DNA of 64,000 nt from Lumbricus terrestris (GCA_949752735.1 OX457043.1:2280367-2344366); one strand, 5' to 3'; positions 31,245 through 43,539 are shown, counted from the stretch's first letter. The notes: generated from the letters alone by a model not told the origin. Numbers and translations are program-made.

Positions 31245-32405
31245 GCGTGATAAAACGCTTAGGAAATGGAAGTTGGATGAAGGTTTATAGATCTAAAATA
31301 GGAGCTGGATTAAGAAGATGGTAACTGGGTAGTTTAGCGTCCCAAATTATTTTGACCATTTCTTTGCAATAATAACTGAAAGACATATACAATAAGACAT
31401 ATTTAATTGAGAAAATCATAAAATGTGTGCTTGAAAACCGCAAGGAAGTCCCAAACGGGGTAACTATCGCGTAGAAATGGAAGCTGAATGAGGATTTCTT
31501 ATGGCTAAAATGATGAAAAGAACGCTTCAAAGATGGAAGCTGGATCAAGGTTCTGTAATAGTAGTTGAAATAGAAGCTGGATACAAGTTTTCATCGATCT
31601 GAAATAGAAGCTGGATTCACGAATAGCAGGATAAAGAAGTGGAAGCTGGATGAATGTTTTTATAGATCTAAAAAATAGAAGCTGGATTTATGAAAAGAAC
31701 GATAAAAAAATGGAAGCTGGATGAAGGTTCCAGTTTTGATAAAATAGAAGCTGGATTGACGAGAAATTCCAAGCTTCAGCAATAACCTGAATAATTTGGG
31801 ACGCTAAACTACCCAATTACCAAGAAGATTTTCATCAATCCAGCTCCAACCTAATCAAAAAATTTCATCCATCTAGTTCCAATTTAAGGAAGGACATTTT
31901 CATCCATCCAGCTCCAATTTAGGCAAGACGATTTTCATCAATCCAGCTTCGACTTAATCATGAATATTTTCATCAATCCAGCTCCAATTTAAGGAAGGAC
32001 ATTTTCATCCATCTATAGCTCCAATTTAAGGAAGGTCATTTTCATCCATCCAGCTCCAATTTAGGCAAGACGATTTTCATCAATCCAGCTTCGACTTAAT
32101 CATGAATATTTTCATCAATCCAGCTCCAATTTAAGGAAGGACATTTTCATCCATCCAGCTCCAATTTAGGCAAGACGATTTTCATCAATCCAGCTTCTAT
32201 TTCACACCGAGAAATACCTTCATCCATCTTCTTTTTTCTCGGTCGTTATTTTCTCTCAATCAAGCTTCTTTTTCCGGCCTATTAATACCTTCATCTAGCT
32301 TCCATTTCTTAGGCGTTTTATCACTCATCCAGCTACTATTTAAGATATAAAATACCTTGATCCCGCTTCCATTTCTTAAGCGTTTTATCACTCAAACAGT
32401 TTCTA
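31245..32405. repeat. Inverted array of CCAGCTTC/GAAGCTGG units
   Basis: Left side: repeated GAAATGGAAGCTGGAT. From about 31835 onward the same unit is inverted (ATCCAGCTCCAATTT, ATCCAGCTTCGACTT), partly in a ~190-bp higher-order repeat (about 31905-32215). Outer ends match when inverted (GTGATAAAACGCTTA-GAAATGGAAG at 31247 and about 32390). Element II sits near the junction. Related arrays fill elements I and III. Confidence 0.75.
31320..31821. mobile_element. Foldback/MITE element II (GGT ends)
   Basis: 502 bp. Inverted ends GGTAACTGGGTAGTTTAGCG and GGTAATTGGGTAGTTTAGCG (about 32 bp each, one mismatch) are flanked by an 8-bp duplication AAGAAGAT (31312-31319, 31822-31829). The interior is again GAAGCTGGAT repeats, and the element lies inside an array of the same repeats. 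No coding capacity. Confidence 0.75.
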
Positions 32406-32861
32406 TTTCAAATTCGACATGTGCACGCTGAAATAAATTCGAAATTAAATAGAAAAAAATAGAAAAAGGATGAATTAAAATTATAGTACCCCAGAATTTA
32501 GTGTAGACGTTTATTTTCTTCTCAGATAGGAAATTTCAACATACAAATTTAGAGTAAAGGCCTATCCTTGTAGTCCAAGACCGACAAGCTAGGCCCTATA
32601 GGCTAACAAAATTACATGCATCATGGTCTATCTTTGCAGGACGGAGCCATTGTAGGCTATGTGCGAGAGAGTGGATAAATTTGTATGCACTTTAACGGTG
32701 TATCAACTGGAGTTGATAATGGAAGTCGTAAGTGCACACTAGTATAGTAGGCTGTAGAATAATAATTATATCAACACAGTACGCTGTTGACCTGTATCCA
32801 AGTGATCCATCGAGATCAACCATAAGGGTTTTGTCTATCGATAGCGTTATATCCAGTGTCG
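32406..32861. other. 5' flank of gene B, first part
   Basis: No gene. From about 32750 the sequence aligns with the 5' flank of gene C at about 44310 (CTGTTGACCTGTATCCAAGT, TTTTGTCTAT-GATAGCGT), up to the insertion of element III. Confidence 0.55.
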
Positions 32862-33572
32862 GTACTTATGGGTTAGGCCTAATTCACCTGATTTATTATT
32901 TTTTTTTCATTTATTGAAGTATATACTCCTTATCTGTTAGTGGCCAGTTTCAGTTTTTATATATCTGAAATAGAAGCTGGATGAATGATAAAAGGCTTCA
33001 GAAATGGAAACTGGATTGTTGATTTTCATTCATGTATTTCAACATGCCGCTTTATTTTCAGCTGGAAAGTCGATCCATCTTCTATTTCAGATATAAATAT
33101 AACTTCATCCAGCTTCAAATGAAGATATATAAAAATATCTTAACCTGGCTTCCATTTCTCTAGCGTTATTTTCGTCAATCCAGCTTTAAGGAACCTTCAT
33201 CCAGCTTCCATTTCTCCAGCGTTTTTCATTAGCCCAGCTTCCACCTCATATATAAAAATACCCTATTCCAGCTTCCATTTCAGATATAGAAAAAAACTTA
33301 TTACAGCTTCCATTTCTCAAGCGTTTTATCATTAATCCAGCTTCTATTTCAGATATAAAATTACATTGATCTAGCTTTCATTGCTCAAGCGTTTTATCAT
33401 TAATCCGGCTTGACATTTCTGAAACGTTATTTTCGTCAATCCAGCTTCTATTTCACCTATAAGGAACCTTTCTCATCCAGCTTCCATAATTAACATAAAC
33501 AATAGTCATGGGTACGAAAATGAATAAATAAAAATAAATAAATCAGGTGAATTAACCCATAAGTAGGCTACC
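32862..33572. mobile_element. Foldback/MITE element III, inserted upstream of gene B
   Basis: About 711 bp. Inverted ends GGTACTTATGGGTTA and GGTAGCCTACTTATGGG, continuing into AATTCACCTGATTTATT, are flanked by CCAGTGTC(G), 8-9 bp, at 32853 and 33573. The paralogous flank of gene C (about 44396-44405, CCAAAGTC) has a single copy and no insert, an empty-site control. The interior is arrayed ATCCAGCTTCYATTTC with the same left-end layout as element I. Confidence 0.8.
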
Positions 33573-33695
33573 CCAGTGTCGATATACATGTACCTAGCCA
33601 AAAAGCTACATTTGACGTCATTGCTTAGGTTGCCTTCTCATCCATGATCAAAACTATTGGTTTACCTTTTCGCCAGGTCTTAGATACGACAAAAA

Positions 33696-36382
33696 ATGGC
33701 AGATGCTACGGATTTCAAAAACGAATGCTGCCTATGTCTACAGGTATTCACCGACCCAAAGGTTCTGCCGTGTCTTCACTCTTTCTGCTTGAAGTGTCTG
33801 GAAAATATTGGAGCCACAATTCCCAACGATTGGGGATTGTGTCCGGTCTGTGGGTCGAAATTCATTGTACCGGAAGACGGCCTAACAGGTCTTCCAAGAA
33901 ACATCTTTGCTGAAAGGTTAGCCGACGTTAGAACGACATCTAAATTTAAACCAACAGAAAACACTTCATGTGATGCATGTGTTAAATATGATATCGGAAG
34001 TAATGCTGTTGCAGAGAAGTACTGTATTAACTGCGAGGAGAAACTGTGTCTTAAATGCTGCGAAGAACACAAACATGGAAAGGAACACCTAATTGTTGAT
34101 CTAAGTTGCCAGACAGAACATAAAGCTGAAGAAACACAAGCATGCCGATGTCGTGTCCATCAAGAAGAAGTACCGACACTCTACTGTACGTTCTGCAAGA
34201 AAGTCATATGTGATAAGTGTTTCCATGAAAGTCACAGTTCACATAGCTGCTCAGATGTTACGAATGTTGTCGACTTAGTTTGTAAACAAGCAGGAAAAGA
34301 GTACGAAAATGTTGAAAGCATGAAACTTAAGTTTCAGGAAAAGAAGGAGACACTTCACAGAGAGCAGATGAAATTTCTTGAAAAGTTGAAGAAAAGTGAG
34401 GCCGAGATGTTGAGAAGATGCGAAGAAATCAAAGAATTGGTGGTTAAAGAAACAAAGGCTTTGTTACAAGAGTTGGCCGTGTTCAAAACAGAACGGCTTG
34501 AAGAGATTGAGATGGAACAGGGACAAATAGACAAACACATATTTACATTGGAGAAGTTCAAAGAATATTGCGCCTGGATTAAGAGCAACGGTGCTCTAAT
34601 TTACGCATGTGAAGCCGAATGTATTTTACGCAATGCAGCCGATGACCTGAGGACTCGTGAAAAAAGCCAGATTGAAATCAAACTCTTTCAAGTGGATTTT
34701 GAATTACAGAAAACTGAAATTCGAGAATTGTTGATGCCTATAAGCTATGCAGTTGGAAAAATTAACGGTGAGCATTGCTTCATAAAAAAATAGGAAAACC
34801 ATCTAAAAGCTATTCTTATCATTGCTATCTGTGCATAATGTAGGCCTAGCTGTTGACGAGAGCATCATTATTAATAACCAGCCCAACTAGAAGCATTTTT
34901 GATATTTAGTTCTTAATGGATAATAATGGCTAGAGTTTGAATTGTTAAAATTAATGTGAAATGGGAGAGGTGAAAACTCTTGCATGTCCAGGTAGTCCCA
35001 TCGAGTTCAGAATTTCATGTGCATTAGGCCTATGCAAAAGCAAGTATAGTAGGCCTACTAGTGTAAAATATCGCGTGCGGATGTAAGATTCGGACTACTC
35101 AAAGTCTCAAACCATATAATGTGTAAAATAAATCGAGCAATGAACGGTAGTTTTTGAAAAATTGGATCTTTATTTCCTGACGATTTCAACATTGATAAAT
35201 CTATGAATTCACAAACATTGAAGTTGGGGGAGTGAAAATGCACGGAGCAACTGAAACCTGTGATCATTGTGATGGCGTTTAACTTCACCCGAAAGGGTAA
35301 TTTATGGGAATTGACTGGGGTGTTGCAAAAATGAATTGGGCTGTGTCGAAGTCTCCAGGTATAATGCAATGTCTGCACATGGATAATCAAATAAGTCTCA
35401 TACATTTGAACAAACACCTTCATTTCTTAGCAGTTCTCGATATTCATTTCTTTATTCGTCGTTTAAAACCATAAACTACTTCATAAAATTTGAATTTATT
35501 TTTCTTACATTCGTTCTAGTCACATGCCCATACAAAATGGAACTGCCAATTGCTATCAACACCAACGATAGAACAATTCACGGGATTGCAAGCCTTCGCG
35601 ATAAGCTGTACCTGCTATCGGATTCTGTCCTTATCCATCGGGCTGAGAACCCATATGATTGTGTTGGCGAAATAAATACATCGGACATCAAATCTCCAAC
35701 GAAAATTGTATCTTGCTCTAACACATCACGTCTCTATATCTACGACAAAGAGAATTCTTGTATCTGGAAGGTTTCCATTCCTGATCATAAGGTGACTCGT
35801 TGGTTTGACAAAGTACAAGAACCATGTGCTATGAGTGTGACACCCAATGGAGAACTACTAATGATTCGATCTACGCAAAATACAGGCACAAAACAGCCAG
35901 TCACGGTCGAAATATATAATCAAGACACCATTTTGACTGAACGTCTTGAGCTTCCGATAAGTATTCAGTCGCTCAATGGTCTTTACAAAACACCAGATGG
36001 AAACTACATTGGATTTGGAGATCAATGTTTGTACAAATTTAGGGCAGACGGATCCACTGTCCGCCAGTTGGACATGACAAAATCTTCAGATTTTGGAAAC
36101 TGTGTTCGATGTCTGGAGGTGTCTCTTAATCATGTATTTCTATTCTCAGGCTACATGTCATTGTATTCATCGAATACTGATTCAAGGTTCAATCATAAGG
36201 TTTCGTTGATTAGCTCAGATCTGTCTTTTCACCGTTCCTTGCTAGGGAACAAGGAGAGCTTACCAATTGGTGCATGCTATGTTAAAGCCACGAAAAGGCT
36301 GGCTGTTCTCGAACAATTACAGGAAAAACAAACGAAAAAGCCGGTGACAAAGCAAGTCGTCACGGTTTATAATGTACTTTGA
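33696..36382 (+). CDS. TRIM-like gene B: RING, two B-boxes, coiled coil, propeller-like domain
   Basis: Predicted CDS join(33696..34767, 35520..36382), 644 residues. Exon 1: RING at residues 11-52 (C11, C14, C26, H28, C31, C34, C49, C52, all ligands present), B-box 1 ~91-135, B-box 2 ~148-185, coiled coil ~190-290. Donor AACG/GTGAGC and acceptor TTCTAG/TC join in phase 1 and add VTCPYK before MELP. Exon 2 is a ~280-residue repeat-like domain (SPTKIVSCSNT, CIWKVSIPDHKVTRWFDK, LNGLYKTPDGNYIGFGD) that I take as an NHL-like propeller. The order fits a RING E3 ubiquitin ligase with a protein- or RNA-binding C-terminus. Substrate unknown; in invertebrates such families often expand and may serve immunity (inference). 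A candidate AATAAA lies at about 36799. Confidence 0.85.
34768..35519 (+). other. Intron of gene B
   Basis: 752 bases, GTGAGC...TTCTAG, with a pyrimidine-rich stretch before the acceptor. The in-frame stop soon after the donor (FIKK then stop) supports splicing. No repeat recognised inside. Confidence 0.8.
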
Positions 36383-37789
36383 TAAAATGGCAAGGACTGA
36401 CATGATACAAATTCATAACACATAGGCACAGGACATGGATAAAGGTTTCGGAACAGGTTTTTGCTTTAGTTTTCCGAAGAATGCGAATATAATATTTGCC
36501 TTAAAACTTGATCGACAAGATGCATTGGTTTCCAAGTCACGTATAACACACTCTTTGTTTAAGTGCTAAAACTATATTATTTGACTTCAATGTCTTTTTG
36601 ACATTTCTGCTAGTTTGGCTTGAAGTGTTGTTACTGTTTTTTAAAAATGGAAACAGTTTGGCTTCTCTAATTTAGTTCTAGTAAATATTTCATTGCTTAT
36701 TGCTTTGGTTTTCTCACGAAAAGAGTTTGGTTTTCTAATTTTTTCTAGTACTTCATTGCTTAATTCCATGATTCAGTATAGGCCTACCTTCTTGAGCAAA
36801 TAAAGCGTTACCCGACACGGGCGGATCCAGAGGGGGCCAACCGACCATGGCCTCACATTTAGAAATAGGCCTATCTTTATTGTTGCCCAGCTATTCTGGC
36901 TCGGAGAGTTGACGTGGCCCCCTCATGAGTAATTCCGTAGGTCCTCCCACACCTACGGCACATCCACGAAGACCGCACACGAGGCCCGTACGACTAAAAA
37001 AAGGTCGTCAACTTTTTCGGCGGATAAAAGGGCATATTTTCTCGGGAATTGGAGGCAAATGACTAAAAAAGGTCATCAGATTTTCGGCGACCAAGACGAT
37101 AAATTTTCTCTGCCCAAGACCGAAAATTTTGGCTCCCCTTTGAAAATACCTCTATTCGCCCTTCTTACCTGAGGCATATGAGGGACTTGTAGTAGATTCT
37201 CCCGCAATAATTATTTCGCTAGGTAGAAATCTCTCTCCTTACCATTTGTGTTCCACTTTCCTCTCAAATCTCGAGATTTTTCGGGGCTCAAAACTCCAGT
37301 ACGGTACTCATGACATGCATTGATACACAATATAAAACTCTATGTTGACGGCATATTGAAATCCGTCGTAAACTTTTAATAATTCTTAAATTTCTAAGTA
37401 ATATACTCCTTAATAAATCTCTCTGTCGTCACGAAATGTTTAGTTCGATTATTTTACTACACACACAGGTGCTGTTTTTAGAAGTTTTAACCAATTTGGA
37501 CTTTAATCTGTTGGAGTACTTTGCACTGAGCGATAATAACGGAGCGCCGTAACGGCTGCCAGTCTTGCGAACTCTACTTGTTGCTAGAATTTTTGTGAGT
37601 TCGAGCGGAAGGTCTATAAAGTTGAGTGGTTTTCTCTACAGTCTGTCCGTGTTTATGAATTTCCGACACTGTGGCAGAGTTGCTTTTAATCATATAACAA
37701 TCGTTATTCGCTGGAAAAGAACCGATTTAAACTATGATGGATTAGCGTGTGACATTGGATTACCGCTGACTTACAATAATATAATATAA
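36383..37789. other. 3' flank of gene B and intergenic
   Basis: The first ~260 bases align with the 3' flank of gene C (CACAGGACATG-A-AAAGGTTT, CTTGATCGACAAG), so the duplication extends to at least about 36640. 36820-36920 has a GGGCGGATCCAGAGGGGG start like a decayed hAT end. A pair of related ~55-bp segments follows, both with CGACTAAAAAAGGTC-type sequence (about 36990-37110), also echoed at about 59795. No gene seen. Confidence 0.5.
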
Positions 37790-38142
37790 TCTTCGTTTAT
37801 TGACATCCAATCTGACAAACCGCAGAACGATTACATGTACAAGTTATACGAAATACGGCCTGCTTCGCACGACACGCAGTTCGGCTACAACAGGTTCGGT
37901 AACTTAACACTAATGGCCTAAGTACTGGATCACTCCTGATTCGGCCAAGCCAGGAGTGGGAGGGGCTATTTTTTTTATTTTTAGCAGAACCCGAGTCAAG
38001 CAACACAACAGCAAAGCGCCAATGGCAGCTAACAGAAAATTCAAATAAATTTTTGCCCCGTGTGAGGCTTGAACCCGGGTTGCGCGGATGACTCTCAGTA
38101 TAACGGCCAGCGCTCTCTCCACTGAGCTACGGGACCCACCCC
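37790..38142 (-). repeat. tRNA-derived SINE, copy 2 (-)
   Basis: The minus strand begins GTCCCGTAGCTCAGTGGAGA (A-box), then CCCGGGTTCAAGCC (B-box), a cloverleaf-like head with pairing ends GTCCCGT and ACGGGGC. The SINE body follows (TTGAATTTTCTGTTAGCTGC to TCAATAAACGAAGATT) with an (ATATT)n-like tail. It aligns over its length with 29272-29640 and is less decayed, so it is the better guide to the family. Confidence 0.85.
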
Positions 38143-39172
38143 AGATAATAATAATGCCGGATACTACCCTACGGTATGGCTCAAAGTACTTGCTATCGAT
38201 GCGTTTCGGTTCACACAGGCTTCCGATGCCTTATCGGCTACGTCCAGCAGCATGTGTTTTGTCATTGTTGAGGTCGCTGGGAATCCTGCGCTACAGAGGA
38301 GTTCGTGGCGGTAAGCACAAACAAAGACGTATATTTACCATCCGATCAACCCAACGCCCCGTATTCTTGGAACAAAAAAGATCGAACTTTGTTGGACGGC
38401 GTTGCCCTGGTCCGACTTGATCTGAAAACTCCTCATAGAGAATATGGGGCTGAAACCTATCCCCGCTCTCTGTGCAGTACCTACGTCGTCAACGCCCGTT
38501 CACTGGCTAAACCTGGTGCGTTGGCTCATTTGGAGGCTGAGCTCATCGGATACAAAACGGAGCTGGCCATCGTTTCCGAGACGCACTTCAAGACGATCCA
38601 TGGCGCAGACGTCAGCAGTTTACCTGGCTTTCGTACATTCAGACGTGACCGTCACGGGAGGCGGGGCGGAGGGGTGGCGATATTCGTTTGCGATCGCCTG
38701 CCAGCCGACGAAACCATAATCTCAGAGCTTCCAGAATGCCTTGAACTCCTTTGGGTTCGCGTTCAGCTCCCGTCAGGAATCAACTACATCGGTTCCCTCT
38801 ACCATCCACCGCGTCCGATATACGAAGATGGTTTACTTCTGGAATAGCTTGAAAGATCGGTAACTGAATTAAATCGGCGTAATGATGGCGCTATAATAAT
38901 ACTTGGGGGTGACTTTAACAAACTTAGCATTGTTGATGTTGCTGAACGAACTGGTCTCTACCCAATGGTCACCGAGCCAACACGGGGTGGAAACATCTTG
39001 GACATGTTCATGGTCTCAATGCCGAAGTTGTACAAAATCAAGGTCATCACCACAGTTATGAATACTGACCACAGGGCCATTGTAGCATATTCTGACAACC
39101 CGCCTATCGACCAAAACAAGCAGAGGCTCAAGTTTCCTTACAGGAAACGCTCGCCGGATCAGCATGCGAATT
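38143..39172 (+). pseudogene. LINE ORF2 endonuclease fragment (family 3-like)
   Basis: A leader-like frame (LLRSLGILRYRGVRGGKHKQ) up to about 38345 shifts into the main frame. That frame encodes an apurinic-type endonuclease: NARSLAKPGALAHLEAEL, VSETHFK (catalytic Glu), RRGGGVAIFV, GSLYHPP; after a stop at 38845 it goes on with LGGDFNKL and DHRAIV (catalytic His). The endonuclease nicks target DNA for LINE insertion. The coding match ends near 39172, where minisatellite DNA begins; the RT is missing. At least one frameshift and one stop. Confidence 0.8.
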
Positions 39173-42100
39173 TTGCCTGTGCATTACCTTGCAGTGGGAA
39201 AGTTGCCTGTGTGTGTGTGCTAGATGGCCTTACGTGTATGAGAAATGCTGCATGTGTTCGATATTTGATCATGTCCGACCAGGAAAAGTTGCGCGGGAGC
39301 CACCTTGGGCGCAGAAGTTTGTTCATTTTTGATCTTACCCTATTGTTAAATGCTGCAAATGCGCCACCTAGGGATTTGAAGATTGTGTGTTTCCATGTCT
39401 TTTGGATTCTTGTGTGTGTGAAAGAGTGAAGATGCGACACCTTGTGAACTGAAAGATGCATACGTGGGATATTTGGACTTAGAATCGCGAGAAAGGATGT
39501 GTGTGTGTGTTTATGTGTGTGTGTTTGTGTGTGTGTGATGTAGAAAGGATGCCATGTTGCAGCCGACTGATGGATCTGCTGCTCGATTCGTCGATTTTTG
39601 ATTGCTGTGTGCATGAAAGTTAGAAATGTTACCATCTTGGGAGTGGAAGGTTGAAGTATTCGTCGGTTTTTGAGTTCGTGTGTGCAAGGAAGTAAGAAAT
39701 GGTACCATCTTGCGAAAGGAAGGTTGCAAGGTTCTTAAGTTTTTGAGTTTTGTGTACAAGGAAGTAAGAAATATCACCATCTTGGGAAAGGAAGGTTGAA
39801 GTATTCGTCGGTTTTTGAGTTCGTGTGTGCAAGGAAGTAAGAAATGGTACCATCTTGCGAAAGGAAGGTTGCAAGGTTCTTAAGGTTTTGAGTTTTGTGT
39901 ACGAGGAAGTAAGAAATGTCATCATCTTGGGAGTGGAAGGTTGCAAGATTCTTAAGTTTATGAGTTTTCGTGTGCAAGGAAGTGAGAAAGGCCCCTATTG
40001 ACGAAGGATGTCTGAGCGTTTTTTCGGTTTTTGAGTTTGTACTTGCTTGAAATGTAAGAAATATAGAAGAAAAATGGCGCTGGTCTGCTATAGTTTGCTT
40101 AGTATTGTAACAAATGCTGAATAGTTGTCATAATTTAGTATAATTCAATTGTATATATTGCTGTTATATACATATTTTGGAATAAAATATCGAATATTGG
40201 CGATATTTTTGGTGCATATGTAGGAATTATCTTCTTCTGATTGGTTCATGTCTAGGATTTAGCAGTTGCTGGATGCTTAAATTTAATATATGTATGTCAA
40301 ATTTGTGTATGTGTAGGGAATGCGTGGAGGTTTGGAGGGTGACGTGGACTGTGTGTAGGATTTCTCGCCTTCTGATTGGTCGCTCACTAGGTTTCAAGCT
40401 TTCTGATTGGCCAGCTCTTGTGTGTAAAATGAATATTTGTGAGTGGGGAGGGGTTGAATGGAGGGTTGGAGGGTGAGGTTGAATGCTGTGGAGGGTGAAA
40501 GATTCCATGCCTATGGGATCTATCCTTCTGATTGTCCGCTCTCTAGGGTTCTCCGCTCTCCGCTTGGTCAGTCCTTGTGTGTAAAATGAATATTTGTTGG
40601 TGGGGAGGGGGTGGAATGGAGGGTTGGAGGGTGAGGTGGAATGCTGTGGAGGGTGAGAGATGTCATGCCTATGAGACCTAGCCTCCTGATTGGTTTGTTG
40701 CTATGGTTCACCACTATCTGCTTGGCGGATTCTTACGCATATGCTACAAAATTTGCCTGTGTGGAGGGGTGGAATGGAGGGTTGGAGGGTGAGGTTTAGT
40801 GTTGTATAGAAATAGAGTATAGGATGTGAGCCTTGCGTGGCTAAGTAGGATTCAGTTTAAGAGTAAGGATTTGAAATTTGAATGAATGGATGGGAAGGGT
40901 GACGAGAAGTGGAAGCCAGTGCAGCTCCCATAATGCACTGCGGCGCCTCCGATGAGTCATTTCCGGTCGGAGTGGGGTGCTATACGGGAATTTCGACTAT
41001 TAGCGTGGGTTTAAATTAGTGGATTTGTGAATAATACAATGCCTTTGATGAATGTAATGTGTCCTTTGATGGTCAAAGGAGCGGAAGAGTCGAATAATTG
41101 TACATGTGATGAAGAGATGCACGTAATTATTACGTGCAATGGTCAACGTCTGTGTAGGATAATTGCTTGTAATTGTCCGTATGGTCTAACGGCGCTGCTT
41201 CAATGACAGTCGTTATTGCATCCAATTGACCCTCTAGCGGCAGCCAACGTCTGTGAAGGATAATTGCTGGTAATTGTTCGTATGGGTCTAACGGCTCTGC
41301 ATCAATGAGAGTCGTTATTGTAGCAATAATGGCCTACGGCAAAGGCACGCGGGACGACGTCTGTGCAGGGTAATTGCTGGTAATTGTTCGTATGGACTCT
41401 AAGGAGGGTCGGCGTCGGTTGAATGAAGATCGTTATTGGAGCAATTATGGCCTACGGCAGTCAACGGCTGTGCAGGGTAATTGTCCATTATTGAGCGATG
41501 TGGCCACGTGCATCATAGCGATCTAATGGATGTTGGAGGCAGTTGAATGAAGAGCAATTAGATTCCAATTACGCCCTCAGGCAATGGAACGCCGGTCAAC
41601 GTCTGTTGCTCGCTGCTTGGTTGCAGCTTTCCGTGGTTTAACGTTTGATTGATAGGAAGTTGGGTCACTGCTTAGCGCTGATTGGTTGCAGCTTTTCGGG
41701 GTTTCTCGTTTGATTGACAGGAAGTTGGGACATCGCTTAGCGTTGGTTGGTGGATTATAATAAGCCTCAAGATTAGTATTATTAATAATTAATAAAGGAT
41801 TAGCTAGCGCGCCTTGGTGGATTATAGCGGCTGACAGATTAGCATAATAGTGCGGCGGATTACGTAATAGCCCCTAATAGATAATTAGCTCGGCTATAGC
41901 GCGGCTGCAGGCGGATTAGCGCGGCGGGCGCGAGGGGCGGATTAGCGCGGCGGGCGCGAGGGGCGCGGCGGGCGCGAGGGGCGGATTAGTTCAGCGGATT
42001 AGCCTAACAGCCCAGCGGATTAGCATAATAGCCCAGCGGATTAGCATAATAGCCCAGCGGATTAGCATAATAGCCCCTAATAGATAATTAGCCCGGCTAT

Positions 42101-42340
42101 AGTGCGGCTTGCGGATTAGCTTAATTGATAATTAATAATTCATAATTGATAATTAATAGGTAATTAGCAGGCCAAGGGGGCGTGGCTCAGCAGCTCATTA
42201 GCAAAGGGGGCGTGGCCTAATAGGTCATTAGCCAAAGGAGGCGTGGCCTAATAGCCCATTAGCGGAGGGTCGTGGCAGGTCATTAGCGATAATCCCTCCG
42301 TTGTCCTGATGGCGGCCTCCTTTCACTACTTTCCATCCTA
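39173..42340. repeat. Field of successive minisatellites
   Basis: No gene. In order: (GTGT)n near 39500; ~72-bp units (about 39575-40010, AAGGAAGTAAGAAATG-(T/C)ACCATCTTG); ~160-bp units (about 40360-40830, GGAATGGAGGGTTGGAGGGT); ~105-bp units (about 41140-41560, ACGTCTGTG-AGG-TAATTGC); ~67-bp units (about 41611-41745, TTGGTTGCAGCTTT); ~20-bp GCGGATTAGCATAATAGCCC units (41860-42120); ~31-bp GGGGGCGTGGC-TAATAG units (42170-42290). They do not share a unit. Confidence 0.75.
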
Positions 42341-43033
42341 ATTTGATACCTCGGTAATGCAAAATCGAGGGAACCGTTTTATTCAAAGTTGCCTTGTCAA
42401 AACATAATCGATGGGCTAGAGGGGAGGGGTGGGAATCAGTTCCAGTCAATATACAAAATGGGTCAGCATGCATAAAGTAGGCTATTAATATTAATTAGGC
42501 CGATCATTCAGAATTTAGGTCAATGCTAAGCTGTCATCTCAGACTCAGAAGGATGAATTTTATTCATAGGATTTCTAATAGACCTGGGTCCTATGTCTAG
42601 ACGAGTCAAGTGGATTCTGGAAATGAGGTTCCTACACGCTTTTGAGAAATCAAGACGAGGAAAGTTGGCATGCGCAGACTGCAGGTCTAGGTGAGAGTGA
42701 GAGGCCTAGGCGAAAGGGTCGGAATTTTCCAGGATCGGGTTTCTCCAAAGTTATCGGTGTTTTTGTTGATCACGCATGCGCGAGAGCCAAGAGCAATTCT
42801 GTTCATTCGACACGAATCAGTCTATTATAATAATAAATTATACTATGCAGGTTTGATCAAACCTGGTAACGTTCCTTTAGCATACAACACGGACGGTTTC
42901 TGAGTATTTGTTAAAGGTAAATTCAGCTACGAAATTTATGTTAGCATAGATGTAATGGTAAAATCGACTTTTAGCGTCGGAGATTATTCGCCAATGCATG
43001 GGTTTCAGGCTTTCAGAATTGGTCGAATACAAG
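42341..43033. other. Left part of the C segmental duplication; no gene
   Basis: Aligns with 30180-30720 (see that entry). It ends where a family 2 LINE is inserted. Confidence 0.6.
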
Positions 43034-43472
43034 TCCTAATCGTAATCCCCAAATTTATAAAGCGCCACTCGAAAGCCAAGCGCAGAGCACCAGCTTATTC
43101 ACGAGCGCTGTGTTCAGTCAAAAAAGGTTGTCCGTAAGAGTTGTCCATGGTGATCTGGGTCGAGTTACCATCGGATCAGATGGGCGGAACAGCTATTAAG
43201 GCGGGTGTCTGGGCCGGGAATTGGATGATGGAGGACCAGATGAGACAGGGTAAGAGTTCATGAAAAGGAGTAGACTAAAAGTTTCGAATGAAAAGCCCGA
43301 AGTGTGATGCATAGAGGAACCCGAGGAAGTTGATGTTGCGTGATTACTGATTAGTAGTGATGGTGGGAGAACTGAAAAAGGTCGGAACTCAGCAGGCATA
43401 TCATTCCAAAGGCGTGGTGCTGAACTGGATATGGATCGGTTGGAGAACCTGACATGACTTGTGACCGGCGGT

Positions 43473-43539
<67 letters not shown>

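Noticed and set aside
31245..33490. CRISPR-like array of spaced repeats
   Set aside because: Units are degenerate, contiguous, inverted about a centre and eukaryotic; there are no constant repeats with unique spacers and no cas genes.
38053..38142. Stand-alone tRNA gene on the minus strand
   Set aside because: A and B boxes are present, but the same head is joined to the same body at 29.3 kb, so it is a SINE head. The anticodon arm is also irregular.
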